A stretch of DNA of 64,000 bases from assembly GCF_902459465.1 (NCBI RefSeq), contig NC_047062.1, positions 20,295,703 through 20,359,702 on the forward strand. The letters run 5' to 3'. The notes beneath the pieces were generated by a model. It searched no databases and was not told the DNA's origin. It was given only the letters and a program-made list of their open reading frames with translations. Shown one piece after another: positions 23,723-48,600 of the stretch; within the stretch, counting starts at the first letter, position 1; the number at the start of each line of letters is the position of its first letter. The translations under genes and the position numbers were made by a program. The DNA is from Asterias rubens (lineage: Eukaryota; Echinodermata; Asteroidea; Forcipulatida; Asteriidae).

Positions 23723-24078
23723 AGCCATTTGCAGGTTAGATTTGAATGTTGTCCGGTACTATGACTTGCTTGATCACAAGTCACTACTTTAGTTTGATAT
23801 CCTCAGACTATTGAGACAGTTGCTATGTCACATGAGTCGGGAAAGCTTTTGCGTAGTTACGTAAGAGACGGTGATCACCCATACACAAATTTGAGTGGAT
23901 GTGTATGGCACAGTGGTACCAGGGTCTGCTCATCTGGAGGTTGCTATACAAAAGCTTGCCTCGACCCATTTGACATAGCAACTGTCTCTGTAGTCTGAGG
24001 AATTCAAATGTAAGCGGTAACTTGTGAAGAAGCAAGTCACTGTACCTGACATTATTCAAATCTAACTCGCAAATGGCT
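23723..24078. mobile_element. Large palindromic element, AGCCATTTGC ends
   Basis: Left AGCCATTTGCAGGTTAGATT and right AATCTAACTCGCAAATGGCT are inverted. Pairing persists inward (ACTTGCTTGATCACAAGT; GAGACAGTTGCTATGTCA with TGACATAGCAACTGTCTC), so nearly all of its 356 bp can fold on itself. Confidence 0.85.
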
Positions 24079-25318
24079 GATTGGAGTAGATGTGATTTGT
24101 TAACAGACGTACCAGTCTTGCATGATTAAGTTAAACATAGACAGACATTGCGTTTGTCGAGTTCTGTAATGCCAAATTGATTGCTTTCATGTGGCAGTGT
24201 ACAGAAAATACTAGGAACAAAGTGGGACAAGGAATAAAACTTCATCGTTAGTTTTTTCCAAAACGATTAAGACTAGAATAAAACATATCCAAAACAACCC
24301 AAACTATTATCATGTTTGATATTTTATTTTGTTGTAAACAATGCATGCTGGGTTTTATTATACAAAATTCATCTTTCAAACCAGTTATATACATCACTCT
24401 CGTCTGCATTTCCCAGCGAGGTTTAAACTTTGGAAAGTGTGATTGGTAAACAAACCCAAGTTAATTAAAAAAACAAGCAGGTTTGTGATACAAAGAGCTA
24501 CATTATCATCAAATCTAAATCAAAGTAAAGTTTTGCTAAAGTGCGAATAGCAGCCCAACTTCAAATAGCTGTTCCTACAAAATATCAACAAAGTGCAAAG
24601 CAATTGTGCTTAATGGTAATAGTACTAGAGTCACTACCATTCATGTTGGTGACCGTTATTCTGCTTGTTTATGCTCTGAGCAAGATTTTCTGCTTTAGCA
24701 GGTCTGTTAAAATGGGCCCTCCTCACCAGCTGAAAAAAAACAAACTGCAAAGTGATACAAAGTGTTTGTAAATGGTTTCCTCTAACTTTTGCTAAGCACT
24801 TGTGTTCTGCCTAGCACTTTCCTGACTACAGACTTTGATTCCTAAATTTGAGAAAAACAATCTTAAAGTGTGACTTGCAGAAGATCTAAATGTCGTGTTC
24901 TTGTATTTGAACAACTACATCAGAAGGAATGTACAAGTGCCTTTTTACAAGTTATAGAGAAAACAAACTTAAATTAGAGGAATTCTTCCTTTCCACTGTA
25001 AATCCCAGTAAAATAATGCATCAGTTTCAACAGTTTGTTCGGAACAATTCTACCAGCTTAACATGTAGTTCATCTAATTTAACAGAGTAAACAAAACAAT
25101 GCCATCGGTCATGCCATCCAAAATGTGTCTCGGTCTTCAGTTTGCACACATGTTGGTTGAAACATTCTCACTGCCGGAGGTGCCGTTGCTAAGATCAGTC
25201 AGCAGAGGTCATGACCTCTTGGACATTGCAAACCTCACTAGTGTTCCATGGATAATTTCAGACTGTTTAAATGGGTGTATTAGAAACTTGAAAGTTTTAT
25301 TGATAGAGCGTCGTTCAT

Positions 25319-27201
25319 TCATTCTGTCCATCGATGACCACAGTTTGGTGATGTGCACACGTAGTATAGCCTCATCCCTTCCTGCACAAGACAAAAAGGC
25401 AATAGTCGCAAAATATTAATCAAAAACCTACTCTCAATAATGCTTTAAAATATAGTATAGCAGTGGCTTGTCGAGGCAAAGTGATTAAGCACACTGGACT
25501 AAGTCTTAAGCTATTGATGTTTCTGATCAACAGAGTTGGGGTTTGAGTCCCGGTCGTGGCACTTATGTTCTTGAGCAAGATCCTTTACCATTCTTGTTTT
25601 GTCCTTCAGATGGGACACTAAGCGGTTGAGTCCATGTGTTGTTTTATTGCACATAAAAGAAACCAGTAAACTTATCGTGAGGAGAAGGGCTTTGCCCTGG
25701 TGTTTTCTGGTTTACATAGCAAGCACCATTGTTTACAAGTTTCCTCAGACGTGCTATAGTGATTAAGTTCACTCCGACATGAGACATTATTGGGTTCATT
25801 ACCACCAGAAACTGAAGTAACAACAACAGCAGTGAAACCAGGCTCATACTTCCTGGGAATGCAAAGCTTTGTATTTGCAGGAAATATGAACCGGGCTTAA
25901 TTTGTCTGAATTCAATAATTGATAAAACAACATAATTTTAATAAGGATTGGGTGATTTCAGAAAGTGCAAGCTTTTATACCTCTGCTCTGTTTGTCTGGG
26001 ACTGGAAGAAAACAGACTCTTTATTTCTGCAGCGAGGGCACGGATGGTCCTCAGTGCGTGGAAGAGTAGGGTCTGCTACAACCTCAGCTACAATCTGAGT
26101 TAACTCACTGTAAATTAAATGAAAATCATACATGTACATTTATCATTTTTTTTTAAGTGGAAACAATGAGGCACTTACAGAGTGGTCTCTGAATCTTTTA
26201 TAATAATAATAATAATTGTGGCTTCTTATAAAGCGCACATGTCCGTCACCCAGTGACGCTCCTGGCGCTGGTTATACAGGTTATTTTCTTTATTTACAAC
26301 AAAGAGTATATTTCCAAGGAATAAAAACCATAATGGTATGAATAGAATTTTGGTTCAAAACTCAACTCACACACGCACAGCAAACCCACCTGATATAAAA
26401 TGAGATTAACATGGATAACTTTAAAGAAACTTAGAAAATATCTATCTTTGAATATAAAAAAAAACTCACTCTACTTCATGGGTGATTTTGTTGACATAAA
26501 CACAGTTGTTATCGGCCTCTTGTTGATAGTCGCAGTTCCGACACTAAATTATTGAAAAACATTATGAACATTGATTATTGATATATCAAAAACATATCCC
26601 CTACAGTACCGTACTGTGATTTCTAACTGACTCTTCTTATATGATTTATAGCATTGAAATTTTTTCGAATAAACTTTTAAGAAAACAAAAACAAATCATC
26701 CAATGACATTTTGATACAACATACACTTTACACTGACCAGAAACTTTTCTGCTAGCAAAACCAACTCTGTAATAACTGTAATGACCCTCTTTAATTTAAT
26801 AATTAATAATATTATGATAGTGTAATTTAAAAGTAAAACAACAAAACTTACCGCATACAGTAGGACCTTATTCTCTTTGTCTTCTTTTGGGTAGAGCATA
26901 TTATTGCTGTTGGATAATTACACATAGGTAAACAAGTTATGAAACAAAGGAATAAAAAGGTCTCAGTCAGTTCAGTAGTGGACTAGTGGTGCTGCGAAAT
27001 TTTATAAACAATACACAACGGGGTACACAACTGATCACATTCACAATCGCCCCATAATACTCATCATTTATTGAATTAACTAAAAATTCAAAACAACCGT
27101 ACAGATAAAAAAAATGCTCACCATTCCTGACAGAAACGAATGCCTACAAAGCCAGGCCCTGCGCCACTTTGGGTATCTTGTCTGCTAAAGTCTAAACTCA
27201 T
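25319..27201 (-). CDS. POLR2I: DNA-directed RNA polymerase II subunit RPB9
   Basis: Minus-strand exons in transcript order: 27201-27122, 26906-26852, 26543-26470, 26107-25981 and 25381-25319. They give 132 residues (human 125). The N-terminal ribbon has C24-x2-C27 and C46-x2-C49 with the family sequence [12 protein letters not shown] and [12 protein letters not shown]. The C-terminal ribbon has C93-x2-C96 and C121-x4-C126 and ends [11 protein letters not shown]9 sits on the jaw of Pol II and supports start-site choice, elongation and proofreading through TFIIS. All eight zinc ligands are present. The start is the only ATG ahead of the conserved block; the first 13 residues differ from the vertebrate protein, which is normal. 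It is divergent from ZFYVE21 and probably shares a promoter with it. Confidence 0.97.
25445..25700 (+). repeat. tRNA-derived SINE-like repeat
   Basis: GGGGTTTGAGTCCCGGTCGTG resembles a Pol III B box. It is followed by the GCACTTATGTTCTTGAGCAAG motif seen in related copies at 33060-33330, 37190-37460 and, reversed, 39050-39385. It lies in the last POLR2I intron. Confidence 0.6.
26208..26285. repeat. ATA microsatellite with dispersed repeat tail
   Basis: A run of ATA/TAA units followed by TTGTGGCTTCTTATAAAGCG and GTGACGCTCCTGGCG, looking like the end of a dispersed element with a simple-repeat tail. It lies in a POLR2I intron. Confidence 0.5.
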
Positions 27202-27503
27202 TTTAACTTGGAAAATAACACAAAAATGTTTCCCGAATTCACACACCGAAGTGCAGTATTTCAAGCTCAAAATAATGTGATGAATATTATGAGCGGTAAC
27301 CTTTCAACAATACCCTTTCAACGTGTGTAATGTTTTTACTAAATTGGCACCAGTCTAGGTCTGCGGTCGATTAGTGTCAAACGAGGGCGCCCTTCATTAT
27401 TTTCAGTAATTGCTGATGGGGTAGACGACGAAGTTCACGGGAAGAGGCAGGCACAAATTTTAATGAAAATTGTTGCTCAAAAACTTGATAAATTCGTGTG
27501 AGC
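27202..27503. promoter_or_regulatory. Shared promoter region, POLR2I / ZFYVE21
   Basis: Only 302 bp separate the two divergent start codons, so this DNA must contain both 5' UTRs and both core promoters. I see no clear TATA box. The head-to-head layout suggests a bidirectional promoter. Confidence 0.65.
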
Positions 27504-40374
<12,871 letters not shown>

Positions 40375-40470
40375 TCCTCTAGACCCTGGTACACAGCTAC
40401 GTTGTCATCCTGCCAGTTTCAGACTCTTCTAAACAAGAAAACAAAGTTACAAAAAGAAGCCAACTTGTGT

Positions 40471-40876
40471 TAAGGCACTGGACACTATTGGTAATACTCG
40501 AAACAATTGTTAGCATAAAAACTTACTTGGTAACGAACTATGGAGAGCTGTTGATAGTATAAAACCTGGCTCGCTCTGGAGAAACCTAGTTTTTGAGAAA
40601 GAAGTAACTAGCCTTTGAGAAAGACTCTGCTAGGGTCGAAACGTCAGGCCATTAACTATTTTTTGCAAAGAAGTAACTTCTCACTCAAATGTTAAAAGAC
40701 TTGAGGCCCGAAGCCTTTTTAGGCGTCTGAGAAAGCACACAAATTTGTGCAAAAAGGGTTGTTTTTCTTTCATTGAGTCAAATTTTTCACAGGTTTGTTA
40801 TTTTATGCATATGTTGAGATACACCAAGTGAGAAGACTGGTCTTTGACAATTACCAATAGTGTCCAGTGCCTTAAA
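40471..40876. mobile_element. MITE, family GGCACTGGACACTATTGG, with an inner insertion
   Basis: Left TTAAGGCACTGGACACTATT and right AATAGTGTCCAGTGCCTTAA are inverted. Compared with the copies at 19077 and 44262 it carries a 57-bp extra unit at 40610-40666. It lies about 100 bp after the ZFYVE21 stop, so probably in the 3' UTR. Confidence 0.88.
40610..40666 (+). mobile_element. 57-bp insertion inside a MITE
   Basis: AAAGAAGTAACT stands both directly before (40598-40609) and directly after (40667-40678) this unit, as a 12-bp target-site duplication would. The unit reads AGCCTTTGAGAAAGACTCTG, then GGGTCGAAACGTCAGGCC, and resembles 4773-4831. Confidence 0.75.
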
Positions 40877-43800
40877 GTCCTCCAAGCGTCATACACTGTT
40901 TCTGCTGATGTATTGGCGGAAAATGGAGAGAATTCCAAAATGGATAGAATGAACTGTTATGTGTATTTACTTATCATGGTTCTGATGCACAGCGTAGATG
41001 CAATTCAAAGTTTGCTTTCATAAAAGTTTCAAAATGGCTGTAGAGTGTGGAGAAATACAGTACTTACAGTAATTGCACGTTCATGAACATGGTGTAGATA
41101 TTGGCTATTAATCATAAGACTGTCAAATTTGTTAAAAATCAAGGCTTTTGTAACGAGGGGAAACAGAATGGTTGAGGGAACAAAAGTCTTAAAATGAGCA
41201 CCAGTCTATAAATGCTTTGTTTGTTAACCATGTTAACTTCTACCGTTGGGACTAAAATATTTTATGGAGGAAAGGCTGCATTTTGCACACATACTGAAAT
41301 TACCTTGCATTTTGGTTGAAGTTAAATTGTCCATATTGTGAAACACTTGCATGATTAAAAGGTATACATTTTCAGCATTGAAAGTTTTGAAGTTGGTCAG
41401 TTTCTTTGTATTGTTTTAAACAGATCCACTGTCCTGTGTGAGTTTGGCAACTGTAATGTAAGTTGATAATGTTTATGTGTTTTTGTACATGCAAAGCTTC
41501 CTCTACAGTGGACAAGTATTTGTGTGTACATTAAAGGGAGTTGGCTCAGTTAGACTTCCTGTTCAATGTCAAGGGTCGCACTCACAACTCTGGGTAGGAA
41601 TATTCAAGGTTTATCTATTCTATCATGTGGAAAAAACAATCGTGGAAAGGTTAATATTGTATTGCCATAAACAGTTGTTCACTAATCTTTGTGCAACATC
41701 AGGATGATGTGTTCCTGGGGGCTTCAGTAACTTTCTCGGTCTCAAGGAAGTTATGTGTGGGAAAGGGGTACCATTTCAATAAACACCCATCTTGAAAACC
41801 AACTTTTCTACCGTATGAATCTCCTGTTATTATAACTGTTTTGAAAAGACTAGTAATAGGCATTTGTGAATTTGGAAGAGGCAAATCGGCAATCACATTG
41901 TTTGATTTGTATCATCTCACAAGAAAGGCTGACTTTTTGTATGCTTACTGGCATTTTTTAGGGTGACATCTGTTATTTGAAGCTGCAAAATGTAGGCGCA
42001 TAATGCTGTTCAAAAATAGGGAAAATTAATACATGTGTACATGTAGCTTTCAGTTATTTCTTATGTTTTTTATACTGTCTGTTACCAACAAATACAATGC
42101 ATGTTTAAAAATCATCAGTATTTTGCTCTTTTCGAAATGATTGTATACAAACTTAGGAAATGTACAATTTAATGAATCAGTTCACATTTCTTTTATTATT
42201 TACAAGTAATTCTAATGTATAGTTTTAATTAAGATGTTGAATTTGCATCGGGATAAAGACTATTATTTGGTTTGAACTTTACACCAATGTAATGTGTGTA
42301 AAATATTGTGTACTAAGTACTTCCTCGAGTTGCGGTGCCGGCTGCTAAAGTGGAGGATTCAAACTGCCTCTAGCTACTGGGCAATCTCAGTGGTCTAGTT
42401 GGTGAGACATCTGCCCTGGTAAAGGTTTGAATCCCACCCAAGTAATATGTCTGTGGATTGTGTTGTCCTAAAAGATTGTTTGACGATTTTCTTCTTATTT
42501 TTGAAATAAGTCTGTCAATTTGAAGAGATAATTATCATCTTCTGTGTACTCATCTATATATTTCTCCAAGCTATGGAGTCACTGATATAATATATTTTAA
42601 TAGTTAAATCTGAAACTAAAATTCTAATGCTGTTTATTTTGTTGAATGAAATGTATAAGTGTTGCCTTACATTGAAATTAATATTACCATATGAAGTGTA
42701 CATCTAAAAAAAACCTAAATCTGCTGTTATATTTGTATGAAAGATATGCTTTTAATCCTCGGAGGTGTTCTTACTGCCGAGAGAATACATAATTAATCAT
42801 TCGTCACTGAATTATTGTTCTGTTAAGTAAGATTTGAAGATATGTAAGAAATGGTGGAACCCGACTGTTCGTAAGTTTCATATATAGCTCCTATGTCGCA
42901 TTACTCTTTGGGTATAATTACACAACCATGAACAAAACAGAAATGTAGAATACGACTTGCTGGTTTGGTATTTTCCAATCTGCGCATGTTGTATACTTTG
43001 CTGACAAAGGGCTGGATGATTGACTTATAAACAAATGTTAAACTATTCCATCGTTAGTTTTTTACCCCTCGTTCATCATGAAACGACAAAAACTGTGTGC
43101 TCATAATTGGAGCCAAGCAAATGTTTTCAGCCTCTTTCACTCTCAATTTTTCTGGAGTATTTGTTTTCCCCCCCAAAAAGACCTGGGAGAAAGTCATTTT
43201 CCCATGGAAATAGCTACCTCTACTTTGGAGTAGGGTTTAGCCAGATAACCTTGGGTTACCGTACTGATAGTACTCTTTTTTTCTTCTCAAGTGTAGGAGT
43301 TTTTCCTGGGTTTTTATTTAATCCTAGGAATTGTTTCGGAAGTGTGAAAAGGGCTTTATGAGAAATGCTTTTGTTTAATTTTGTTTATGCAAGTCGCTAG
43401 ACACACAAGGCCTGAAGGCCACTTCACGGTGTGGGCTACAATTATTTTTTTTCCCAGAGGATGTTGCCACCTAGGGCTGAAACAGGGTTAGCCCTTTTAC
43501 TGTCCATACGGATGTAGGCTTGGGTATCATTAGTCCGAAGTCTGGCCGGTATAGCAGAAAGCACTACCTCCCAAAAGGTTAATACAAACTTGGCTTACCA
43601 GTGCCAAGTTTACTCTCTGTCGTGAATGAAGATATGAAACTGCATTTAGTTATATATACATATATTTTGCTGCCGTCTGAATGCTAAAACTTGTTGGTAA
43701 CAAAAAGTTCTATGCTTGCTTGTATTTCTACCACGAACACGTTAATTATAAAATAATAAATAAATGCCGTTTGTAATATTTCATGTGAATGAATCTAACA

Positions 43801-44184
43801 AAATATGTCTTTAAAAAGGAATATCATTGCAGTATGTAAAAACAAATGTTCAATTAATTAAAGTGTAATACTGGAGATGTATAAATGTAAAGATAATTAT
43901 AGCACATAAATCAAACTCCGTTCTTTCTTTAATTGCTTTATTGTCTCAGCACTCTTTTGGTTAGCTTTTTACAATCGTCTGATTTATAAAGCAAAGCTAG
44001 ATTATATGTTGCATTCTATTCCACAGCTGCATTTATAAAATAATTCTGTATGTTCATGTTAACTATTAATCTTATTACATGAATTGAGAATTTTTGTTGA
44101 TTATAAACAAACTGAAAATTGACAATTTCTGAGTAGTATAAATACGAGTGAAGTGAAAACACATATGAAATGTTATTGGACTTG

Positions 44185-44830
44185 GGTGGGATTTCATGAA
44201 GAGTTGAGACTAGTCTTATCTCCAGCCAGGATGAGATACTCGTCCTAACTTAGAACTAGCCTTAAAGGCAGTGGACACTATTTGTAATTACTCAAAATAA
44301 TTATTAGCATAAAACCTTAATATTTCTTTACGAGTAATGGGGAGAGGTTGATAGTATAAAACATTGTGAGAAACGGCTCCCTCTGAAGTAACGTAGTTTT
44401 CGAGAAAGATGTAATTTTCCACAAATTTGATTTCGAGACCTCAGATTTAGAATTTGAGGTCTCAAAATCAAGGATCTGAAAGCACACAACTTTGTGTGAC
44501 AAGGGTGTTTTTTCTTTCATTATTGTCTCGCATCTTCGACGACCAACTGAGCTCAAAGTTTCACAGGTTTGTTATTTAATGCATATGTTGAGATACACCG
44601 AGTGAGAAGACTGGTCTGTGACAGTTACCAATAGTGTCAGCCAACTTAAGACTAATCTTAGGACTTAGGACGAGTCCCAACCCTGCACTGTAGCATGCGG
44701 ACCTTAAGATTATTTCTTAGTTGAGACGAGTTACTCGTCCTAACTCTTTGTGAAATCGACCCCAGGGTCTTTAAGTTTTTTACTCCTAAAGAGTCCTAGA
44801 TGCCTAGGACTATCTTTGTGAAATCGACCC
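44185..44830. mobile_element. Nested pair: CACAAAGAGTT element interrupted by a GGCAGTGGACACTAT MITE
   Basis: The outer element starts TGGGATTTCATGAAGAGTTG (44190) and resumes after about 44640, ending AACTCTTTGTGAAATCGACC with further pieces to 44830. The inner MITE runs 44262-44640, from TTAAAGGCAGTGGACACTAT to ACCAATAGTGTC. The inner insertion must be the younger. Confidence 0.75.
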
Positions 44831-45601
44831 CAAGTACTTTGTAAGTCTCTAAAAAAAAGTACATTTCCAAATCACTGAAAATTACAAATATTAAACCATA
44901 ACAATCAACTGGGAGGATCAGCAGCATATAACGGCTTTGATAACATTTGAAAATGTAATATTGGCAAACTGGGGAAGAAGAAAAAATGATTGTGTAGTGT
45001 AAATTTCAACAGCATGATAAATGATTTCTCCAACTAATCATTGTTCCAAATTTGAACAGTCCCCAAAAATTGTACATTTTGTACTTGCATACATTGATAG
45101 AAATCATACTTGCTCAAAACAGCGCCCTGACTGAGGTCAAAGGTAGACCTTCGATCGGCTGATAACTGTGTGTGGTGCATATGTAGCCAGTACACACTTG
45201 GGAGTTGCCATGGTTAGCTTGTGGTGATTTCAGCCACTGCAAGGGGTCTATTGTATTGATTTCTATCTCATCTTTTTCTCCTCCCATCAGTCATGTCAGT
45301 AGGAAACAGTTTTTGTTTGTTTTTTTCTTCCCAGTCGGGATTAACTTAACAATGTCCACTTAAAACAGCAAAGGAATTATCAAAGGGCACTAATGACATA
45401 GCTGAGCCTTAAGTACAATATTCATGCGATGGACTTGAATACTTTTTAAAAATAGCTTGAAGTAAACATGTTACCCTGTAGAGACTCACAGGTCCAGTAC
45501 TTTTATTTTAATCAAATACTTTATGCAACTGCAGTACAAGACCAATGTGTTCTTTTAGGGGTAAACTACTTTTTAATAATCTACAAAATGACGCCTGAGA
45601 T

Positions 45602-48600
45602 CTACTTCCTCAGAAACTTAAATGCATCTTTGCTGAATACGTAGCTGAAAATGGACAAGACTGTAGTAGCAGCAGTTGTGTACCTGGCAAGATAAAAACA
45701 AAAATAAAATGACAAAGGCATAACACTTTTATCAGGATTTTCATCCCATAAAATCGCCCTTTGCTCGGAAGAAGGCCATAAGGAAAGTATGACCGGCAAC
45801 AGTTTTAAACAATTGCTGTCCAAAATTGTGAAAGTTTTGTTGTTTCTCTGCTATTTATAAGACTTTGCAGGGTAGGAAAGTTGAATTCCATCTGGGAGTG
45901 GAAAAACATGTTTAGGAAGTTATTCTAGCATTAAGTAAACAACAGTCGCACCCTAATTTATTTCAAAAGAGCCAGTTTGCTTGTGACCCCAAAATAGTGG
46001 TACTTTGTGTGACCGGAAAAGGACATACAGCCAGCCTTATTCTGGCCCACAACAAAATATATGTAACTGAATGCAGCCTTATGTGGTAAAATACTACATG
46101 TAGGACCCCTTTTGGGTTTATTGCAAATCGGGGTGTCCTAGACAATGTTTCAAACCAGGCTGGCAATATGACAAAATTGGTTGCAGTGTTATAACAGTTT
46201 AAACAGAGAGAAACTACTCTCCATAATTCATAAAATTCTTAATGCTGCACAATTTTTTTCCCTTTTGAGCCAGTTGCTTAAGGTATTTGCTTTCAACCCT
46301 TACAGTCCAAAGTTCTCAAAAATCTTTGAAAAGTTTGTCTGCTTTTGGTAGATGCTGCTTTTGGTGGATCTTGTCAGACTCCAAACATTTGGGGATTGAG
46401 TTACCATATACTGGAGGATTCAGGAGGTTTTCTAGCCAAAGACCGAGTCCAAGGTTCTTACCAAAGTGCATGCAGGAAGGGATGATCAACATACTGAAAG
46501 ACAGGTGCAGCTAAAGTGAACCCAACTAGACTGAGCTGGACCGCTGTGTTCAACTGAAATAACAAGACAACACATAAGAATAATCGGGCTTTTAAAACGA
46601 ATGGTAAATATGACTAGACCTTAGTCCTGTTGGTAATTCTGATAAAGCTGTGGTGACTACTATTCTAGGCTCGACTGTTTACAATGCATTCTGTAGCCCA
46701 TCATTTCCCCATCATCTTTTCTGAGTTTGTCATCTTGTTTCTTGATACTGTATATTTTCTTGTATGTAGACAGATCAAACTATATCCAGCAGGATTTCAA
46801 AGTTGAACTATACTCCTATGGCAAGGCTGACCTAAACTGGTTAATATTATAACTGAGAGTGCTTTTGCTTCATTACTCCAAAATAGCATTCAGGGTATAA
46901 ATCATAATCCACTCAATAACCATGTTGTTGTTGGGTGCCTTGTATACAGAGTGGCAGTGAGAGTTGTAGGCAGTGAAAGTTTTCCTCTTCCAGCCTCAGT
47001 TTGGTTACATTGAGACCAATGGTCTGGAATAAAAGATGGCTGCGTTATGTACATTAGCATTTCCCTCTACTACCCATCCTGCCATGAGATACATACCTTA
47101 CTAATTGTGGTGGGTTTGAGCTGCACGGTGGCGTGGGTAACATCAAAGAATCTACTGACTGTACGAGGTGGTGATAGAGACTGGTACCGCAGGTAGACAA
47201 CACTGCCTACTAGACCAACATCTCTGCTGATCATAAGGACTGTCAACGGAACTGAAATCGGAACAAAAATAATGCAAAACACTTACTATTCATCAGCTAC
47301 CTATTACCTTCAGTAGTGATTGCAGGTTTCTTTTTAAGTTGGTAACCCCCCCCCCCTCTGAATTTTCACAGTAATTCTTCTTTAGAACATTCACTAGCAT
47401 TACTGAGAACACTGTTGATAGTATTGTTTAATAACTTACAACCTTAAGCCGTTAGTCTGTTTCGAGGCTAAAAACAACTTTTTCCCCTTGATCTTCGATG
47501 ACACACTGGTAAAGTGGACGGTTCCAAATAACAGAATAATAATATTAAAAAAACTTTGATCCAATCAGAAATATCCATTTATTTTTTTAATTTAATTTAC
47601 AGACCCCTCTCTTACTGACAATTTTACCTTTACGAATGTCTTACCTGGAATAAGGCCACTGACTGTAAGACTCAAGGCAAGAATAGTCACAAGACACTTA
47701 TCAGCTAGGGGGTCAATAATAGATCCAAGGACAGACTGTTGGTTCTTGAAGTTCCTTGCAATGTAACCGTCCAGCTAGGGAGAAGAATACAAGGAAGGTT
47801 AATTTCATCAAAGACGTAATCCGAGGATGGGCTTGTTCTTGTCTTGAGAAACACATTCTTAATCCGTTTTGTGAAATACAGTTGTGAAGTAGATCAGCAT
47901 ACTGCTAGGTGAAAGTTTAATCATAAGAGATACATTACTTAGGTTCTTGTAATTTTTACTTGTTTATTTGTTACATTCAGTTTAAAGGTGCTTATTATAG
48001 ACAGTTGTAAGAAAGACGCAAACATTTTTTGCTAAGCACAATATTTTTTTTAAAGTGTCAAACTTTTTAGCTGGTATCCTGACAATATTTTTCTGGGCGA
48101 AGCAACTTGTTTTGCCTACAAGCATTGTGAAATTGGGGAACTGGACTGCATTGGGGAACTGGACTGCATTGGGGAACTGGACTGCACAGACGAACTTTCA
48201 AAGTACAGTAAATGGTCACAAACCATATCAAGTGTTCTGTTTTCAATTAGTAATATTTGGTTGGTAAAACAACACACAGCCAATACCAAGTCTGTAATTC
48301 CAGCAAAGGTGAACAAGCAAGCTCCGATGGTGTAGCATTCATGGATCACTAAGTAGCCTATAATTGGAGACAAGACCAGCCTTGTAGTAGACAGCAGATT
48401 GGGTATGGTAAAGATGTTCTCTTTCTATATAAATACAAACAAAGTAAATCAAAATCAATCTTGTGATCTGGATCAACAACTTAGATGAAGAACACCTAGT
48501 AGAAAAAGTAGGTCATCATCCAGGCCTGATACTTCACAGGGGTGTACCCCTTGATTTTCAAGGAGAAAATTGTTTGGTAAACTGAAGTATCAGGCATAAA

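Larger units (their letters stand above)
19696..25318. other. Region between convergent APLF and POLR2I
   Basis: No further gene recognised. It should contain the APLF 3' UTR from the left and the POLR2I 3' UTR from the right. AATAAA at 24233-24238 is a possible + strand polyadenylation signal but is far from the APLF stop. Repeats occupy 22193-22346, 22749-22995, 23201-23373 and 23723-24078. The rest is AT-rich single-copy-looking DNA. Confidence 0.6.
40375..45601. other. Region between convergent ZFYVE21 and CRLS1
   Basis: Probable ZFYVE21 3' UTR followed by intergenic DNA. AATAAA at 41778-41783 and 43755-43760 are candidate + strand polyadenylation signals. TTTATT at 45502-45507 is a candidate CRLS1 signal on the minus strand. 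Elements lie at 40471-40876 and 44185-44830. No other gene seen. Confidence 0.55.

Noticed and set aside
19696-24240. A possible extra gene downstream of APLF
   Set aside because: Only short ORFs in AT-rich and repeat DNA; none matches a family or links to another exon in frame.
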